From GCA-2693325 sp036343635 (GTDB taxonomy: Bacteria > Latescibacterota > UBA2968 > UBA8231), in assembly GCA_036343635.1 (NCBI GenBank), contig JAYYVF010000118.1:42006-106005 (forward strand): a stretch of DNA of 64,000 bases, read 5' to 3'. The notes beneath the pieces were generated by a model that ran no database searches, was not told the DNA's origin, and saw only the letters and a program-made list of their open reading frames with translations. The translations under genes were made by a program, and so were the position numbers. This document shows, one piece after another, positions 44,100 to 54,134 of the stretch. How positions within the stretch are numbered: the first letter of the stretch is position 1; every line of letters begins with the position of its first letter.

Positions 44100-44943
44100 A
44101 ACGCTGCAAGAACGACCCAAAAAAAATAACTCCAACTTAAAGCAGCGCTTGCTTTCTGCGGTAATACTTGGACCCTTACTAATATTCCTCGTAAAGGGCG
44201 GCAACTGGACCTTTTTACTGCTTATACTTGGGATAAGTGCAAGAAGTGCTTGGGAGTGGTGTCATATCTGCACGAAAGCAGGCTACAAACCAAACTGCCT
44301 ACTCAGTGTCATACTGGCTACGGGGCTGGTATCTTGTATACATTGGATCGGGCCTCAAGTAATTTATGTGTACACTGTTGCTGCAACGGTGCTACTATTC
44401 TCATTTTCCTTGTGCAGAGGAACGAAAAATTACCTCTCAAATGCCGTACTTGGTATTGGGACGATGATGTATGCAGGCTTGCTGGGCAGTTCCCCCTTAG
44501 CCTTAATTAAACATGTCGGTGAGCTAAATAATTCCTACAATCTCATAATTGCACTATTTTTCTGTATCTGGCTTACGGACTCATTTGCCTATTTTTGTGG
44601 TCGCAAATGGGGCAACAAAAAGCTCGCACCGACCATCAGCCCAAACAAGACAATTGTGGGCCTTTTGGGTGGAATGATTGGTAGTGTCATCCCCTTTGGC
44701 TTTTATCCATACTTACCTGAATTTGCACCCTTGGTCTTGTTCGGTATGTTCATAATGGTAGGATTGGGAGGACAAATCGGTGATTTGGTCGAGTCAGCGA
44801 TCAAACGCGACATGGGAAACATCAAAGATGCCCCACCGTTAATCCCTGGGCACGGTGGAATGTTGGACCGGTTTGATTCATATTTTTTTGCCTTTCCAAT
44901 AGCATTTGTATATTTGAAAATCATCGCCCTTTTAGGCTTTTAG
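44089..44943 (+). CDS. cdsA: Phosphatidate cytidylyltransferase
   Basis: Integral membrane enzyme making CDP-diacylglycerol from phosphatidate and CTP, the branch point of phospholipid synthesis. About eight membrane helices span 284 residues, and the C-terminal family signature is complete: SAIKRDMGNIKDAPPLIPGHGG followed by MLDRFDS. I use the GTG at 44089 because AGAGG lies seven bases upstream; a TTG at 44086 is possible. It overlaps the end of uppS by 11 bases and is 13 bases before rseP. No dxr gene lies between cdsA and rseP, unlike the common order. Confidence 0.9.
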   Translation: MENKTLQERPKKNNSNLKQRLLSAVILGPLLIFLVKGGNWTFLLLILGISARSAWEWCHICTKAGYKPNCLLSVILATGLVSCIHWIGPQVIYVYTVAATVLLFSFSLCRGTKNYLSNAVLGIGTMMYAGLLGSSPLALIKHVGELNNSYNLIIALFFCIWLTDSFAYFCGRKWGNKKLAPTISPNKTIVGLLGGMIGSVIPFGFYPYLPEFAPLVLFGMFIMVGLGGQIGDLVESAIKRDMGNIKDAPPLIPGHGGMLDRFDSYFFAFPIAFVYLKIIALLGF

Positions 44944-44956
44944 GATAGAGACCCAA

Positions 44957-46276
44957 ATGGAAACCTTTTTATCATCCACCCCAGTAGCTTTAGTATTAAC
45001 TCTGGGTATCCTCATTTTTGTTCATGAATTAGGACATTTTCTCGTAGCTAGGTGGTCCGGTATTCGCGTTGAGCGGTTTTCCATCGGCTTCGGACCAAAA
45101 ATTGTGGCCCATACAATTGGAGAAACCGAGTACTGCATCTCTTGGATTCCATTGGGTGGTTACGTCAAAGTGGCGGGGATGGCCGATGTCGGCAGCGAAG
45201 AAACTACAGGCGAACCTTGGGAATACCCATCCAAACCTGTGTGGGTTCGTATGGCAGTAATCGGTGCAGGACCTTTTATGAATTTCCTCTTCGCATTCTT
45301 GGCACTTATTTTTCTCTTTGAGTTTTACGGCATACAATCGATAAAACCTGCACGCGTAAACCCTAAGCCTCAATCGATTGCCCAGATCAGTGGCATCGAA
45401 TACGGAGATGAAATAATCCGCATTAATGATCAAAGAGTGACTGGCACGCACTCACTCTCCAATGCTCTCGATCAAATGGATGGGTCGGGTGGACACATTG
45501 ACGTCCTCCGCAACAAACAGGAACTGAGAATCAACCTACGTCCTTCTGATGACCCTAGTTATGGATTAGACATTGTGATTCCAGCAACGGTTGGCGAAGT
45601 CGTCAGCGGAAAACCTGCTGCGGCCCTTGGTCTAGAACAAGGTGACCAGATTGTGAGCGTAGCCAAAACCTCTGTTGACAGCTGGCTCGCGATGAGTAGA
45701 GAGATTCGACGACGTCCTAACCAAGAGATAACGATTGAGTGGATTCGAAGTGGAACTAAAATGTCCGGTTTGATTGTACCGAATGGAGTCGCCCATGGAG
45801 ATTCTATTGTTGGGCAAATCGGCATAGGTTGGTCGGAGGGAACACGTGTCAATATTGGAACAGCTGAATCTATAGCCTTAGCTGGGAAACAAGTTTATGG
45901 CCTTTCTTTTGGATTAATAAATTTTTTAGGACAGCTTGTCCAGGGACAAAGATCCGCCAGTGACCTTGGCGGGCCTCTGCGAATCGCTGAGATGGCTGGC
46001 AAATCCGCAAAATTGGGACTTGACATCTTTGTGAAATTCCTGGCAGTGCTATCTGTAAATCTCGCGGTAATCAATTTGATACCTATACCGGTGCTGGATG
46101 GCGGCCATCTTTTCTTTCTTCTCCTCGAAGGGATAATGCGCCGACCCTTGTCTATTCGTGCCAGAGAATGGATCCAGTATGTAGGTCTAGCTATCATGGT
46201 TTCGCTTATGTTTTTCGTAATATTCAACGACTTGAATCAGATGGTATTCCACCATATCTCTGAGCTGTTTGATTAA
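44957..46276 (+). CDS. rseP: RIP metalloprotease RseP (site-2 protease family)
   Basis: Intramembrane zinc protease of 439 residues that in E. coli cuts RseA to release sigma-E and clears signal-peptide remnants. The zinc motif HELGH is at 23-27 in the first helix, and the second active-site motif NLIPIPVLDGGH ends at residue 384 with ligand Asp381. Two PDZ-like domains lie in the periplasmic part (about 125-290), as in RseP. No rseA or rpoE gene is in the window. It overlaps or abuts queG depending on the start chosen there. Confidence 0.92.
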   Translation: METFLSSTPVALVLTLGILIFVHELGHFLVARWSGIRVERFSIGFGPKIVAHTIGETEYCISWIPLGGYVKVAGMADVGSEETTGEPWEYPSKPVWVRMAVIGAGPFMNFLFAFLALIFLFEFYGIQSIKPARVNPKPQSIAQISGIEYGDEIIRINDQRVTGTHSLSNALDQMDGSGGHIDVLRNKQELRINLRPSDDPSYGLDIVIPATVGEVVSGKPAAALGLEQGDQIVSVAKTSVDSWLAMSREIRRRPNQEITIEWIRSGTKMSGLIVPNGVAHGDSIVGQIGIGWSEGTRVNIGTAESIALAGKQVYGLSFGLINFLGQLVQGQRSASDLGGPLRIAEMAGKSAKLGLDIFVKFLAVLSVNLAVINLIPIPVLDGGHLFFLLLEGIMRRPLSIRAREWIQYVGLAIMVSLMFFVIFNDLNQMVFHHISELFD

Positions 46277-46313
46277 TCGAGCCCCAGCGTCCATAAGAGC
46301 TTCCTTAAGTGCA

Positions 46314-47465
46314 ATGAAGAACCTAAAAGCCAACCTTAAACGTAAAGCTCAAGAATTAGGCTTTCCCCTCTTTGGTGTAACTCCTGCTGATCCATTAGAT
46401 GGCGCGGCTTTTTATGCACGTTGGATCGCCATGGGTTTTGCGGGCGAAATGGATTACCTAAAACGCAACATCGAGAAACGGGGGGATTTGACAAAAATCG
46501 TTCCTGGGGCCCGATCGGTAATTTGTCTGGGGATGGAGTATCTACAACCATCTCCTGAAGACGTTTCTACCACTGAAGGCCGATTTGCTTCTTACGCAAG
46601 GGGTGACGATTATCACGAGCTTATAAAGGAGCGCCTCTTCGAATTATGGGACTTCATAAACTCGAAAATGAAAGATGTCTCAGGCCGTGTATACGTAGAC
46701 ACGGGCCCAATCCTCGAACGTGAATTAGCCCAGCGTGCCGGTATCGGTTGGAGAGGCAAAAACACCTGTATCATAAATAAACAACGCGGCTCATATTTTT
46801 TTCTATCAGAAATCGTTTCGACCTTAGAATTGCCTCCAGACGAACCAGCGACAGATCACTGCGGCAATTGCACAAAATGCATTGATGCTTGTCCAACAGA
46901 CGCCTTTCCCGAACCTTACGTGATGGATGCTTCCCGTTGCATATCATACCTGACCATTGAACACAAAAGCTCGATCCCAAAGGACCTTAGACCGAAGATG
47001 GGAAATTGGGTCTATGGGTGCGACATCTGTCAAGACGTTTGTCCGTGGAATAAACGAGCAAGTTTTTCACAAGAGCCGGCTTACGAAAGTCGTGACGGCT
47101 TCGATAAACCGCCGTTGATAGAATGGATCCAACTCAATAAAGAAGAATTCAACCAAAAATTCCGTGGAAACCCAGCCAAGCGCCCCAAGCGGCGAGGCCT
47201 CTTAAGAAATGTCGCTATTGCTTTGGGTAACAGTGGCGACGAACTGAGCGTCCCAGCTCTCATTTTAGCATTAAGAGATGAGGAGCCATTGATTCGCTCT
47301 CATGCGGCCTGGGGCTTAGGTCAATTGGGAGGTGACTCTGCTCATCACGCCCTACTTGAGCAGCGCGAACATGAGAGTGACATTGGTGTACTGGAAGAAA
47401 TCGATTTAGCACTTACAAATTTTGCAAAAATGAACAATTTTCCTAAAACATCTTTCAATGAATGA
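46314..47465 (+). CDS. queG: Epoxyqueuosine reductase with HEAT repeats
   Basis: Cobalamin-dependent enzyme reducing epoxyqueuosine to queuosine in tRNA. From the ATG at 46314 it has 383 residues; an earlier TTG at 46269 is in frame. The catalytic Asp lies in YVDTGPILERE (about 129). Two 4Fe-4S clusters are bound by CGNCTKCIDACP (183-194) and CDICQDVCPW (236-245), the expected arrangement. The C-terminal 80 residues (GLLRNVAIALGNSGDEL, IRSHAAWGLGQLGG) are HEAT repeats for tRNA binding, as in the longer QueG form. Eight bases overlap the following ankyrin gene. Confidence 0.92.
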   Translation: MKNLKANLKRKAQELGFPLFGVTPADPLDGAAFYARWIAMGFAGEMDYLKRNIEKRGDLTKIVPGARSVICLGMEYLQPSPEDVSTTEGRFASYARGDDYHELIKERLFELWDFINSKMKDVSGRVYVDTGPILERELAQRAGIGWRGKNTCIINKQRGSYFFLSEIVSTLELPPDEPATDHCGNCTKCIDACPTDAFPEPYVMDASRCISYLTIEHKSSIPKDLRPKMGNWVYGCDICQDVCPWNKRASFSQEPAYESRDGFDKPPLIEWIQLNKEEFNQKFRGNPAKRPKRRGLLRNVAIALGNSGDELSVPALILALRDEEPLIRSHAAWGLGQLGGDSAHHALLEQREHESDIGVLEEIDLALTNFAKMNNFPKTSFNE

Positions 47466-48351
47466 CGTCCCTCCCATTCATAAATATCTCACTAACGATA
47501 ATTTTCGTACCGCCGTGAATTTAATAGATAACGGTTTAGTAGAAGATTTGGAACACTTTTTAATCGCCAACCCAGAGCTAACAAACATAGTAGGCGAATT
47601 TTCTAAGAAATTCTTTGCAAGCGGAACCGAATCCAATCAATACTTTTCAAAGCCGAAACTGCTTTGGTTTACAGCCGAAAATCCCGTGCGCCGTGGAAAA
47701 TTTAATGAGTCGATTTGCGACGTAATAGACTGTATTATCGAAAGCCAACGAAAGAATAGTCCGTCGACTCTCCAATTCGACTTAGATTATACACTATCAC
47801 TCCTAACCTCTGGCTGCATTGCAAATCAGAGTATCCTTCTAAATAAAATAGTACGTTGCTTCGTAAAAAACGGTGCAGACCCGAACTGCACAGAGGCCGC
47901 ATTAATTCATGGGGAGCGACAAGCCGTCCTGACATTGGTGGATCACGGTGCAAATATCAATATCCTTGTAGCAGCAGGCATCGGACGAGAAGATAAACTC
48001 AAAGGACTTCTACCAACTGTTGATACAGTCACAAAAAGAAAGGCCTTAGCATGTGCCGCAGCCTGTGGCCAACCTAATTGTTGCCTAATTCTGCTCAGAG
48101 AAGGAATAGATCCTAACAATTACAACCCGCATGGATTTCACTCGCACAATACCCCTTTGCAATTAGCTATTTGGGCAAATTCTATTGCAACCGTCGAATG
48201 CTTGTTAAGTTCAGGAGCTAATCCAAAAATAAAAGACACCATGCACAATAGCGATGCAGTCGATTGGGCAACTTATTTAAAACGAGCGGACATTCTTACG
48301 GTTTTATTAGAGTATTTAGATAATAACTCACCGACAGCCCCCCCGTCCTGA
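47458..48351 (+). CDS. Ankyrin-repeat protein
   Basis: Cytoplasmic-looking protein of 297 residues without signal peptide. Ankyrin-like repeats are seen at CFVKNGADPNCTEAALIHG, LTLVDHGANINILVAAGIG, LLREGIDPNNYNPHG (with NTPLQLAIWANS) and CLLSSGANPKIKDTMHNSDAVDWATY. The N-terminal 130 residues are helical and not recognised. The gene overlaps queG by eight bases and so is translated with it, although no role in tRNA modification is known. The metallophosphoesterase gene follows after 17 bases. Confidence 0.75.
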   Translation: MNDVPPIHKYLTNDNFRTAVNLIDNGLVEDLEHFLIANPELTNIVGEFSKKFFASGTESNQYFSKPKLLWFTAENPVRRGKFNESICDVIDCIIESQRKNSPSTLQFDLDYTLSLLTSGCIANQSILLNKIVRCFVKNGADPNCTEAALIHGERQAVLTLVDHGANINILVAAGIGREDKLKGLLPTVDTVTKRKALACAAACGQPNCCLILLREGIDPNNYNPHGFHSHNTPLQLAIWANSIATVECLLSSGANPKIKDTMHNSDAVDWATYLKRADILTVLLEYLDNNSPTAPPS

Positions 48352-48368
48352 AAAAAAGGATAAAAAAA

Positions 48369-49217
48369 ATGTCGACATCGACTGGATTTCGATTGGCCCA
48401 CGTTACAGACGTTCACGTTCAGCCCGAATTGGGAGCTTCAAAAGCATGGGGGAAAACGTTGTCTCATATGAATGAGGGGCCTGAAAATTACGATCTGGTT
48501 ATTACCGGAGGCGATGCTGTCATGAACGCAACTGATGAAACAGAAAAACGTGTGGACATCCAATGGGGTCTGTGGCAATTAGGCCTTGAAAACATAAAAC
48601 CCATTGAATCTCTACACTGCATTGGAAATCACGATGTTCTTAGCTGGAAGACTGACGACGAGACTGCGTCGCCACAAAAACAACGAGCCATAACCGAGCT
48701 TGAAATACCTGATCGCTATTACAGTGTAGATCGTGGAGGATGGCACATCATACTCTTAGATAGCTGTCAACCTTTAAACGGCGGCTACACTGCTCGATTA
48801 GACAAAGAACAATTTAATTGGTTAAGGTCCGACTTAGCAGATTTTAAACATATGCCCGTAATCATAGTGTCACACGTACCAATTCTCAGTGTTACCGGAC
48901 TTGCCTACGATAATGAAAGAATCCATAAAAACCATTGGCATATCCCCGGCGATTGGATGCACGTTGACGCGTACGAATTGATAAAACTTTTTTCTCTATA
49001 TACCAACGTCCGTCTTTGCCTCAGCGGACACATGCACCTTCGAGATTCGTGCCAATACAACAACGTCACCTACATTTGCGACGGAGCACTTTGTGCAAAC
49101 TGGTGGAATGGTGCCTTAGCGCAATGTAAAGAAGGTTACGGATCTTTAGAATTATTCAGAGATGGAACATTTTCGCATACTTACGTCAATATTGGATGGG
49201 AAGCACACCTTCAGTAG
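48369..49217 (+). CDS. Calcineurin-like metallophosphoesterase
   Basis: Binuclear-metal phosphoesterase of 282 residues. The family signatures are in order: HVTDVHV (Asp14, His16), ITGGDAVM (47-49 GGD), CIGNHDVL (86-89 GNHD), SHVPIL and SGHMHLRD. This set fits cyclic-nucleotide phosphodiesterase or phospholipase-like members (CpdA group), but the substrate is not determinable. Its stop overlaps the convergent JmjC/cupin-like gene by seven bases, and the AT-rich composition ends at that point. Confidence 0.88.
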   Translation: MSTSTGFRLAHVTDVHVQPELGASKAWGKTLSHMNEGPENYDLVITGGDAVMNATDETEKRVDIQWGLWQLGLENIKPIESLHCIGNHDVLSWKTDDETASPQKQRAITELEIPDRYYSVDRGGWHIILLDSCQPLNGGYTARLDKEQFNWLRSDLADFKHMPVIIVSHVPILSVTGLAYDNERIHKNHWHIPGDWMHVDAYELIKLFSLYTNVRLCLSGHMHLRDSCQYNNVTYICDGALCANWWNGALAQCKEGYGSLELFRDGTFSHTYVNIGWEAHLQ

Positions 49218-50038
49218 CGCAAATCAGCAACCCACGCCTCTTCTGGACATGCCTGCCATCGTTCACGCAGCGGTGCCTCATTAGCCAAAAACGCTCCTCG
49301 ATGGCGAACACCTCCATGAGAGATATTAATACTGAATGCGGGTTCTTCAACTCCAGCAACAACCCAATGCGGCGTTAGTAGGTGATTCCATAATACGTCC
49401 CCCGGTCTCATTATATAACTCAATATATCTTCAGGATCATGTTCGGGAACCTCTACGCTTCGTGGTGCATTACCTTTTATGACAATATCGTCGATGGGCG
49501 CATATTTTTCAGGATCCAAAAAACCATTAAATGTCTTTTCTCCGTGGACCTGCCAAGCCAACACATGAGAATAATCAGCGTGAAAGGTGGAACTGACTCC
49601 GGACATGGAGATAAAGATGTATGGCGCACAGCGTTGCCAGGTATAGCCGTGCTTCGACAAAAAAATACGCCAGGGAATCATAACGTGATCCTGTAATTCG
49701 TGCAGAAACTGGTTCGGTCCGTAAAAGCGATTGAGTTCGAAATTACTCATGCCAAAGTCGCCTTTCTCCATCACTTCTTCAATGGGTGCCGTGCGTACCC
49801 AGTGCGTGAGCTCGCCTTCTTTATCTTTATCTTTTTGTCGCGGGCTGCGCACCTTTGTTTCCTTGTCGCGCCGCAGTATATCGATGACATCTTCAATTGG
49901 CGGCATGTCCATTTCAAACGGGAAGAGATCTGGTGCGATAAGAAAGTTTTGCGTCTGCTCCAAATAGGTGAGAAACTGCGCCGGCGTTTGGGCGACGCGG
50001 TGTTGCGTTTGCGATATGACAGCTTCGGTAGTAGACAT
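49211..50038 (-). CDS. JmjC/cupin-8-like Fe(II)-oxygenase protein
   Basis: Protein of 275 residues with a double-stranded beta-helix core. The facial triad is visible as His153-x-Asp155 in STFHADYSHVLAWQVHG and His224 in RPGDVLWNHLLTPHWV, as in 2-oxoglutarate-dependent JmjC or cupin-8 hydroxylases. The segment WRIFLSKHGYTWQRCAPYIFISMSG precedes the site. The substrate is unknown. AGGAG lies six bases before the ATG at 50038. It converges on the metallophosphoesterase with a seven-base overlap and is divergent from acnB. Base composition is already higher in GC than in the region to the left. Confidence 0.75.
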   Translation of the reverse strand: MSTTEAVISQTQHRVAQTPAQFLTYLEQTQNFLIAPDLFPFEMDMPPIEDVIDILRRDKETKVRSPRQKDKDKEGELTHWVRTAPIEEVMEKGDFGMSNFELNRFYGPNQFLHELQDHVMIPWRIFLSKHGYTWQRCAPYIFISMSGVSSTFHADYSHVLAWQVHGEKTFNGFLDPEKYAPIDDIVIKGNAPRSVEVPEHDPEDILSYIMRPGDVLWNHLLTPHWVVAGVEEPAFSINISHGGVRHRGAFLANEAPLRERWQACPEEAWVADLRY

Positions 50039-50347
50039 AAGGAACTCCTGCGCAAGCGGACGATCAGATTCAGAAAGAGCTGTTAAGCGACGGCTGTAGA
50101 TCGGCTTAACACACCCTAATGTCTACAAATGAATACGCGAATGCAATGGCATTCAGACCTTAGAAGTCCGACAAATTAATAACCTTTTGAGCTACGGCAT
50201 TGTGCAATGCTATATGTCGTTTCAAAATAATGATATATATTTTTAAATGTTCGTTTGAAGCATAGTCCGGCAAAGTGTGCTAAAGTGGCTCTAGTTGAGA
50301 CAGCGCTCATTGTAGAAATTGATATAGTCCATCGAAAGGCATGAACT
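50039..50347. other. Divergent intergenic region between the JmjC-like gene and acnB
   Basis: This 309-base gap should hold promoters for both flanking genes. I see no reading frame or RNA gene in it. The half nearer acnB is AT-rich (around 50190-50270) and contains several near-matches to promoter boxes, none good enough to call. AAAGG lies eight bases before the acnB ATG. Confidence 0.5.
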
Positions 50348-53149
50348 ATGAATGCTTTTGAAGCGTACATCACTGAGATTGAAGACCGCAAAGGTCAGGG
50401 CCTGCATCCCAAGCCGATTGATGATAGCAAACTGCTTAGTGAAATCATCACGAACATTAAAGACCCGGACAATGTGCATCGCGAAGAATCGCTGAAATTC
50501 TTCATTTTTAATACGTTGCCTGGGACTACTAGCGCTGCCGGGGTAAAAGCACAATTCTTGCGGGAGATCATACTCGGGGAGTCGCATGTTGAAGAGATCT
50601 CTCCCGCTTTCGCTTTCGAGCAATTGTCGCACATGAAGGGCGGGCCTTCTATAGAGTTGCTACTGGACCTGGCTCTAGGTGATGATACCGATATTGCAAG
50701 AGAAGCAGCCACCGTACTGAAGACGCAGGTTTTCCTCTATGAGGCCGATACAGACCGTCTGGAACAGGCATTTAAAAACGACAATCCTATTGCTCGAGAT
50801 ATCATTGAAAGCTATGCCCAAGCCGAGTTCTTTACTCAACTCCCAGACGTAGACGAGATTATCGAAGTTGTCACGTATGTGGCTGGTGTAGGCGATATCT
50901 CTACGGATTTGCTATCTCCCGGAAATGAGGCGCACTCTCGTTCGGATCGCGAACTGCACGGCAAGTGTATGATTTCTCCAGTAGCACAGGAGGAAATAAA
51001 AAGCTTGCAGACCGCTCACCCGGAAAAGCGGGTGATGCTAATAGCCGAAAAAGGCACCATGGGGGTGGGCTCGTCGAGAATGTCAGGCGTAAACAACGTG
51101 GCGCTGTGGATAGGCAAGCAAGCAAGTCCCTACGTACCCTTTGTCAATATCGCGCCGATCGTAGCGGGAACCAATGGGATTTCGCCGATTTTTCTGACAA
51201 CGGTGGACGTTACCGGCGGCATTGGCATCGACCTTAAAAACTGGGTCAAGAAACTAGATGTCGATGGTAATCTCGTGCGTGGCGAGGATGGCGAACCTGT
51301 GCTTGAAGAGGCCTACTCGATTGCTACCGGTACAGCTCTCACCATCAACACAAAAGAGAAAAAGCTCTACTATGGTGGTCAGAAGCCGATTGATATTGCC
51401 CCATCATTCACGCCGCAGAAAATGGAATTTATGAAGGCTGGTAGTTCCTATGCCGTCGTATTTGGCAAAAAGCTCCAGACCTTTGCTACAAATCTACTGG
51501 GTATCGATCTTCCACCTGTATTCGCGACAGCTAAAGAGATTTCTCACCACGATCAAGGTCTTACCGCTGTAGAAAAAATCTTCAACCGCAATGCGTTGGG
51601 TTCGACGCCGGGAAAAAAATTGCACGCCGGTTCTGATGTGCGGGTAAAAGTAAACATCGTCGGCTCTCAGGATACGACCGGCCTTATGACTTCTCAGGAA
51701 CTTGAGGCGATGGCCGCGACGAGGATTTCGCCCGTAGTCGACGGCGCCTACCAGTCGGGCTGTCATACAGCTTCGGTTTGGGATACAAAAGCCCAAGCGA
51801 ACATTCCAAGACTTATGAAATTTATGCATGATTTTGGGTTGATCACGGCTCGCGATCCGCAAGGCGAATATCACGCGATGACGGATGTGATTCACAAAGT
51901 ACTTAACGATATCACAGTGGATGACTGGGCAATCATTATCGGAGGGGATTCGCACACAAGAATGTCCAAAGGCGTTGCATTTGGTGCTGACTCGGGCACC
52001 GTCGCCCTCGCGCTTGCTACCGGTGAAGCGTCCATGCCCATTCCAGAATCAGTGAAAGTAACATTCAAAGGGATGATGCGGGAATACATGGATTTCCGTG
52101 ATGTGGTACACGCAACACAGTCCCAGATGCTACAAGCGTTCGGCGGTGAAAATGTCTTCCAAGGGAGAATCATTGAGGTGCATATTGGGACCCTTCCCGC
52201 CGACCAGGCATTCACTTTCACGGACTGGACGGCCGAAATGAAGGCCAAGGCATCTATATGTATTTCTCAGGACGATACGCTCATCCAGTCCCTTGAAATC
52301 GCCAAAGACAGAATTCAGATCATGATCGACAAGGGCATGGAAAATGAAAAGTGTGTCCTTCAAGGCCTCATAGATAAGGCAGACAAACGGATCGCCAAGA
52401 TAAAATCTAGGGAGCAGCCCGCCCTCGCACCTGATGCAAACGCTCAGTACTTTGCGGAATTCGAGGTCGATTTGGATGTTATCGCCCAGCCAATGATCGC
52501 CGATCCCGATGTTCACAACGAAGATGTATCTAAACGGTATACGCACGATACCATTCGTCCGCTATCCTACTACGGCGGAGAGAAAAAGGTAGATCTCGGC
52601 TTTGTCGGTTCCTGTATGGTGCACAAAGGCGACCTTAAGATCGTGGCGCAGATGCTCAAGAATGTAGAGGCGCATAACGGTACTGTTGAATTTAATGCAC
52701 CGCTGGTAGTCGCGGCTCCGACCTACAATATCATTGACGAACTCAAGGAAGAAGGGGATTGGGATGTACTGCAGAAGTATTCCGGCTTTGAATTCGACGA
52801 TGTGGCCCCTAAGGACACGGCACGAACAGAATACGAGAATATGATGTATCTCGAGCGACCAGGATGTAATCTGTGCATGGGTAATCAGGAAAAAGCGGCT
52901 AAAGGCGATACCGTCCTAGCTACTTCCACTCGATTGTTCCAGGGACGCGTTGTGGCCGATTCAGAGCGCAAGAAAGGGGAGTCGCTTCTTGCGTCTACGC
53001 CGGTTGTGGTCCTTTCGGCGATTCTCGGTAGAACGCCTACTATAGAGGAATACGAAGCGGCAGCTGTTGGAATCGAGTTGACCAAGTTTGCGCCGCCCCG
53101 TAGAGAGTTGAGTACGACCGCATCGCCGGATCATCTGCTCAGTTACTGA
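50348..53149 (+). CDS. acnB: Bifunctional aconitate hydratase 2/2-methylisocitrate dehydratase
   Basis: AcnB-type 4Fe-4S enzyme of 933 residues, interconverting citrate and isocitrate in the TCA cycle and able to dehydrate 2-methylcitrate derivatives. The N-terminal HEAT-like domain (1-160) and swivelling domain (GTMGVGSSRMSG and GIGIDLKN) precede the catalytic part. Cluster ligands are Cys472 (QSGCHTASVWD) and Cys840/Cys843 (PGCNLCMGNQ). The fourth cluster position is open for substrate. GGDSHTRMSKGVAFGADSG is the conserved substrate loop. It lies in the higher-GC block, so codon choice differs from the flanks. Confidence 0.95.
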   Translation: MNAFEAYITEIEDRKGQGLHPKPIDDSKLLSEIITNIKDPDNVHREESLKFFIFNTLPGTTSAAGVKAQFLREIILGESHVEEISPAFAFEQLSHMKGGPSIELLLDLALGDDTDIAREAATVLKTQVFLYEADTDRLEQAFKNDNPIARDIIESYAQAEFFTQLPDVDEIIEVVTYVAGVGDISTDLLSPGNEAHSRSDRELHGKCMISPVAQEEIKSLQTAHPEKRVMLIAEKGTMGVGSSRMSGVNNVALWIGKQASPYVPFVNIAPIVAGTNGISPIFLTTVDVTGGIGIDLKNWVKKLDVDGNLVRGEDGEPVLEEAYSIATGTALTINTKEKKLYYGGQKPIDIAPSFTPQKMEFMKAGSSYAVVFGKKLQTFATNLLGIDLPPVFATAKEISHHDQGLTAVEKIFNRNALGSTPGKKLHAGSDVRVKVNIVGSQDTTGLMTSQELEAMAATRISPVVDGAYQSGCHTASVWDTKAQANIPRLMKFMHDFGLITARDPQGEYHAMTDVIHKVLNDITVDDWAIIIGGDSHTRMSKGVAFGADSGTVALALATGEASMPIPESVKVTFKGMMREYMDFRDVVHATQSQMLQAFGGENVFQGRIIEVHIGTLPADQAFTFTDWTAEMKAKASICISQDDTLIQSLEIAKDRIQIMIDKGMENEKCVLQGLIDKADKRIAKIKSREQPALAPDANAQYFAEFEVDLDVIAQPMIADPDVHNEDVSKRYTHDTIRPLSYYGGEKKVDLGFVGSCMVHKGDLKIVAQMLKNVEAHNGTVEFNAPLVVAAPTYNIIDELKEEGDWDVLQKYSGFEFDDVAPKDTARTEYENMMYLERPGCNLCMGNQEKAAKGDTVLATSTRLFQGRVVADSERKKGESLLASTPVVVLSAILGRTPTIEEYEAAAVGIELTKFAPPRRELSTTASPDHLLSY

Positions 53150-53249
53150 GAAACTAACGGTTGCTGCTTAGATGGATTTGCGATAGAAAGCGCTACAGAC
53201 CTTAATTCCAGCACTCCTATTTTTTTAACGACACATAAGGTGATTTGTT

Positions 53250-54098
53250 ATGACACGTTTCATCTATTTGTCCGATACACACTGGGGCGTGGCGGCGCCA
53301 GGCTATACGATGCAACACGCGCAGCCCGATAGACTGCCAGAGTTGCTCGCTGCATTAGAAGAGTGGATAGCAACGCACGGCCCCGTGGATTTTGTCCTGC
53401 ACGGCGGTGATATGATCGATTATACCAGCGCGGAGAATATAAACTATGTGGCACAAGCTTTTCAGCTCTCCGTTCCGGTATACCTTTGTCTGGGCAATCA
53501 CGATCTAACGTCTGCAGACGCCGTGGAGATGTGGTTAGATCGAGCGCCACACTTTTTTATAGGTGGAGTAAACTTTACGCTGGAAACGTCCGACTGCCTT
53601 CTGCACGTAGTACCAAATCAGTGGGGGCCCATACCCTATCACTGGAACGGCGTACAGGAGCCTCATTTCGCGCCAGAACAGGAGCGCGTTCTAAAAACTG
53701 GGTTGACACGCGACCCCCATCTGGTGCACGTTCTATCCACTCATAGTCCGTTTTATGGGGTATCCGTTGACCAGAGCGGCCTGAATCAACTCTTTCATCA
53801 TCCACCGCAGGCTTTCGTAGAACGAGGACAATCGCTGCTAAGCGCGCATTGTAACCTACTATGTATTCTTGGTGCGCACAGTCATATTAACACCTGTGTC
53901 GAACAGGATGGAGGTCATTTGGTTACCAGTAGTAGCTTTGTGGAGGTACCTTTTGACTTTAAGTGTGTCAATATTTCCGATGGCCATATTGCAATGACGA
54001 CACACTGCCTGGTTGATCAAGTAGACATCGCAGCCAGTTATGACTTTGGAAAAACATTTGTACAGGGCCGGCTATGCGACCGTACTCTAGGGCACTAG
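53250..54098 (+). CDS. Calcineurin-like metallophosphoesterase (second copy type)
   Basis: Phosphoesterase of 282 residues. Motifs in order: LSDTHWG (Asp9, His11), LHGGDMID (GGD 52-54), LGNHDLT (GNHD 82-85), STHSPF and LGAHSHIN. It is not closely similar to the one at 48369-49217 outside the motifs. AAGGTGA precedes the ATG. Its GC content reaches about 67% in parts, the highest in the window. It is 100 bases after acnB on the same strand and 36 bases before the GIY-YIG gene. Confidence 0.87.
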   Translation: MTRFIYLSDTHWGVAAPGYTMQHAQPDRLPELLAALEEWIATHGPVDFVLHGGDMIDYTSAENINYVAQAFQLSVPVYLCLGNHDLTSADAVEMWLDRAPHFFIGGVNFTLETSDCLLHVVPNQWGPIPYHWNGVQEPHFAPEQERVLKTGLTRDPHLVHVLSTHSPFYGVSVDQSGLNQLFHHPPQAFVERGQSLLSAHCNLLCILGAHSHINTCVEQDGGHLVTSSSFVEVPFDFKCVNISDGHIAMTTHCLVDQVDIAASYDFGKTFVQGRLCDRTLGH

Positions 54099-54134
54099 GC
54101 CTTATTGGGATATAGATGTCCCTTGGGATTGGCT

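Noticed and set aside
51494..52546. Long minus-strand open frames inside acnB
   Set aside because: They are shadows caused by the higher GC content; the acnB frame is full length with all cluster ligands.
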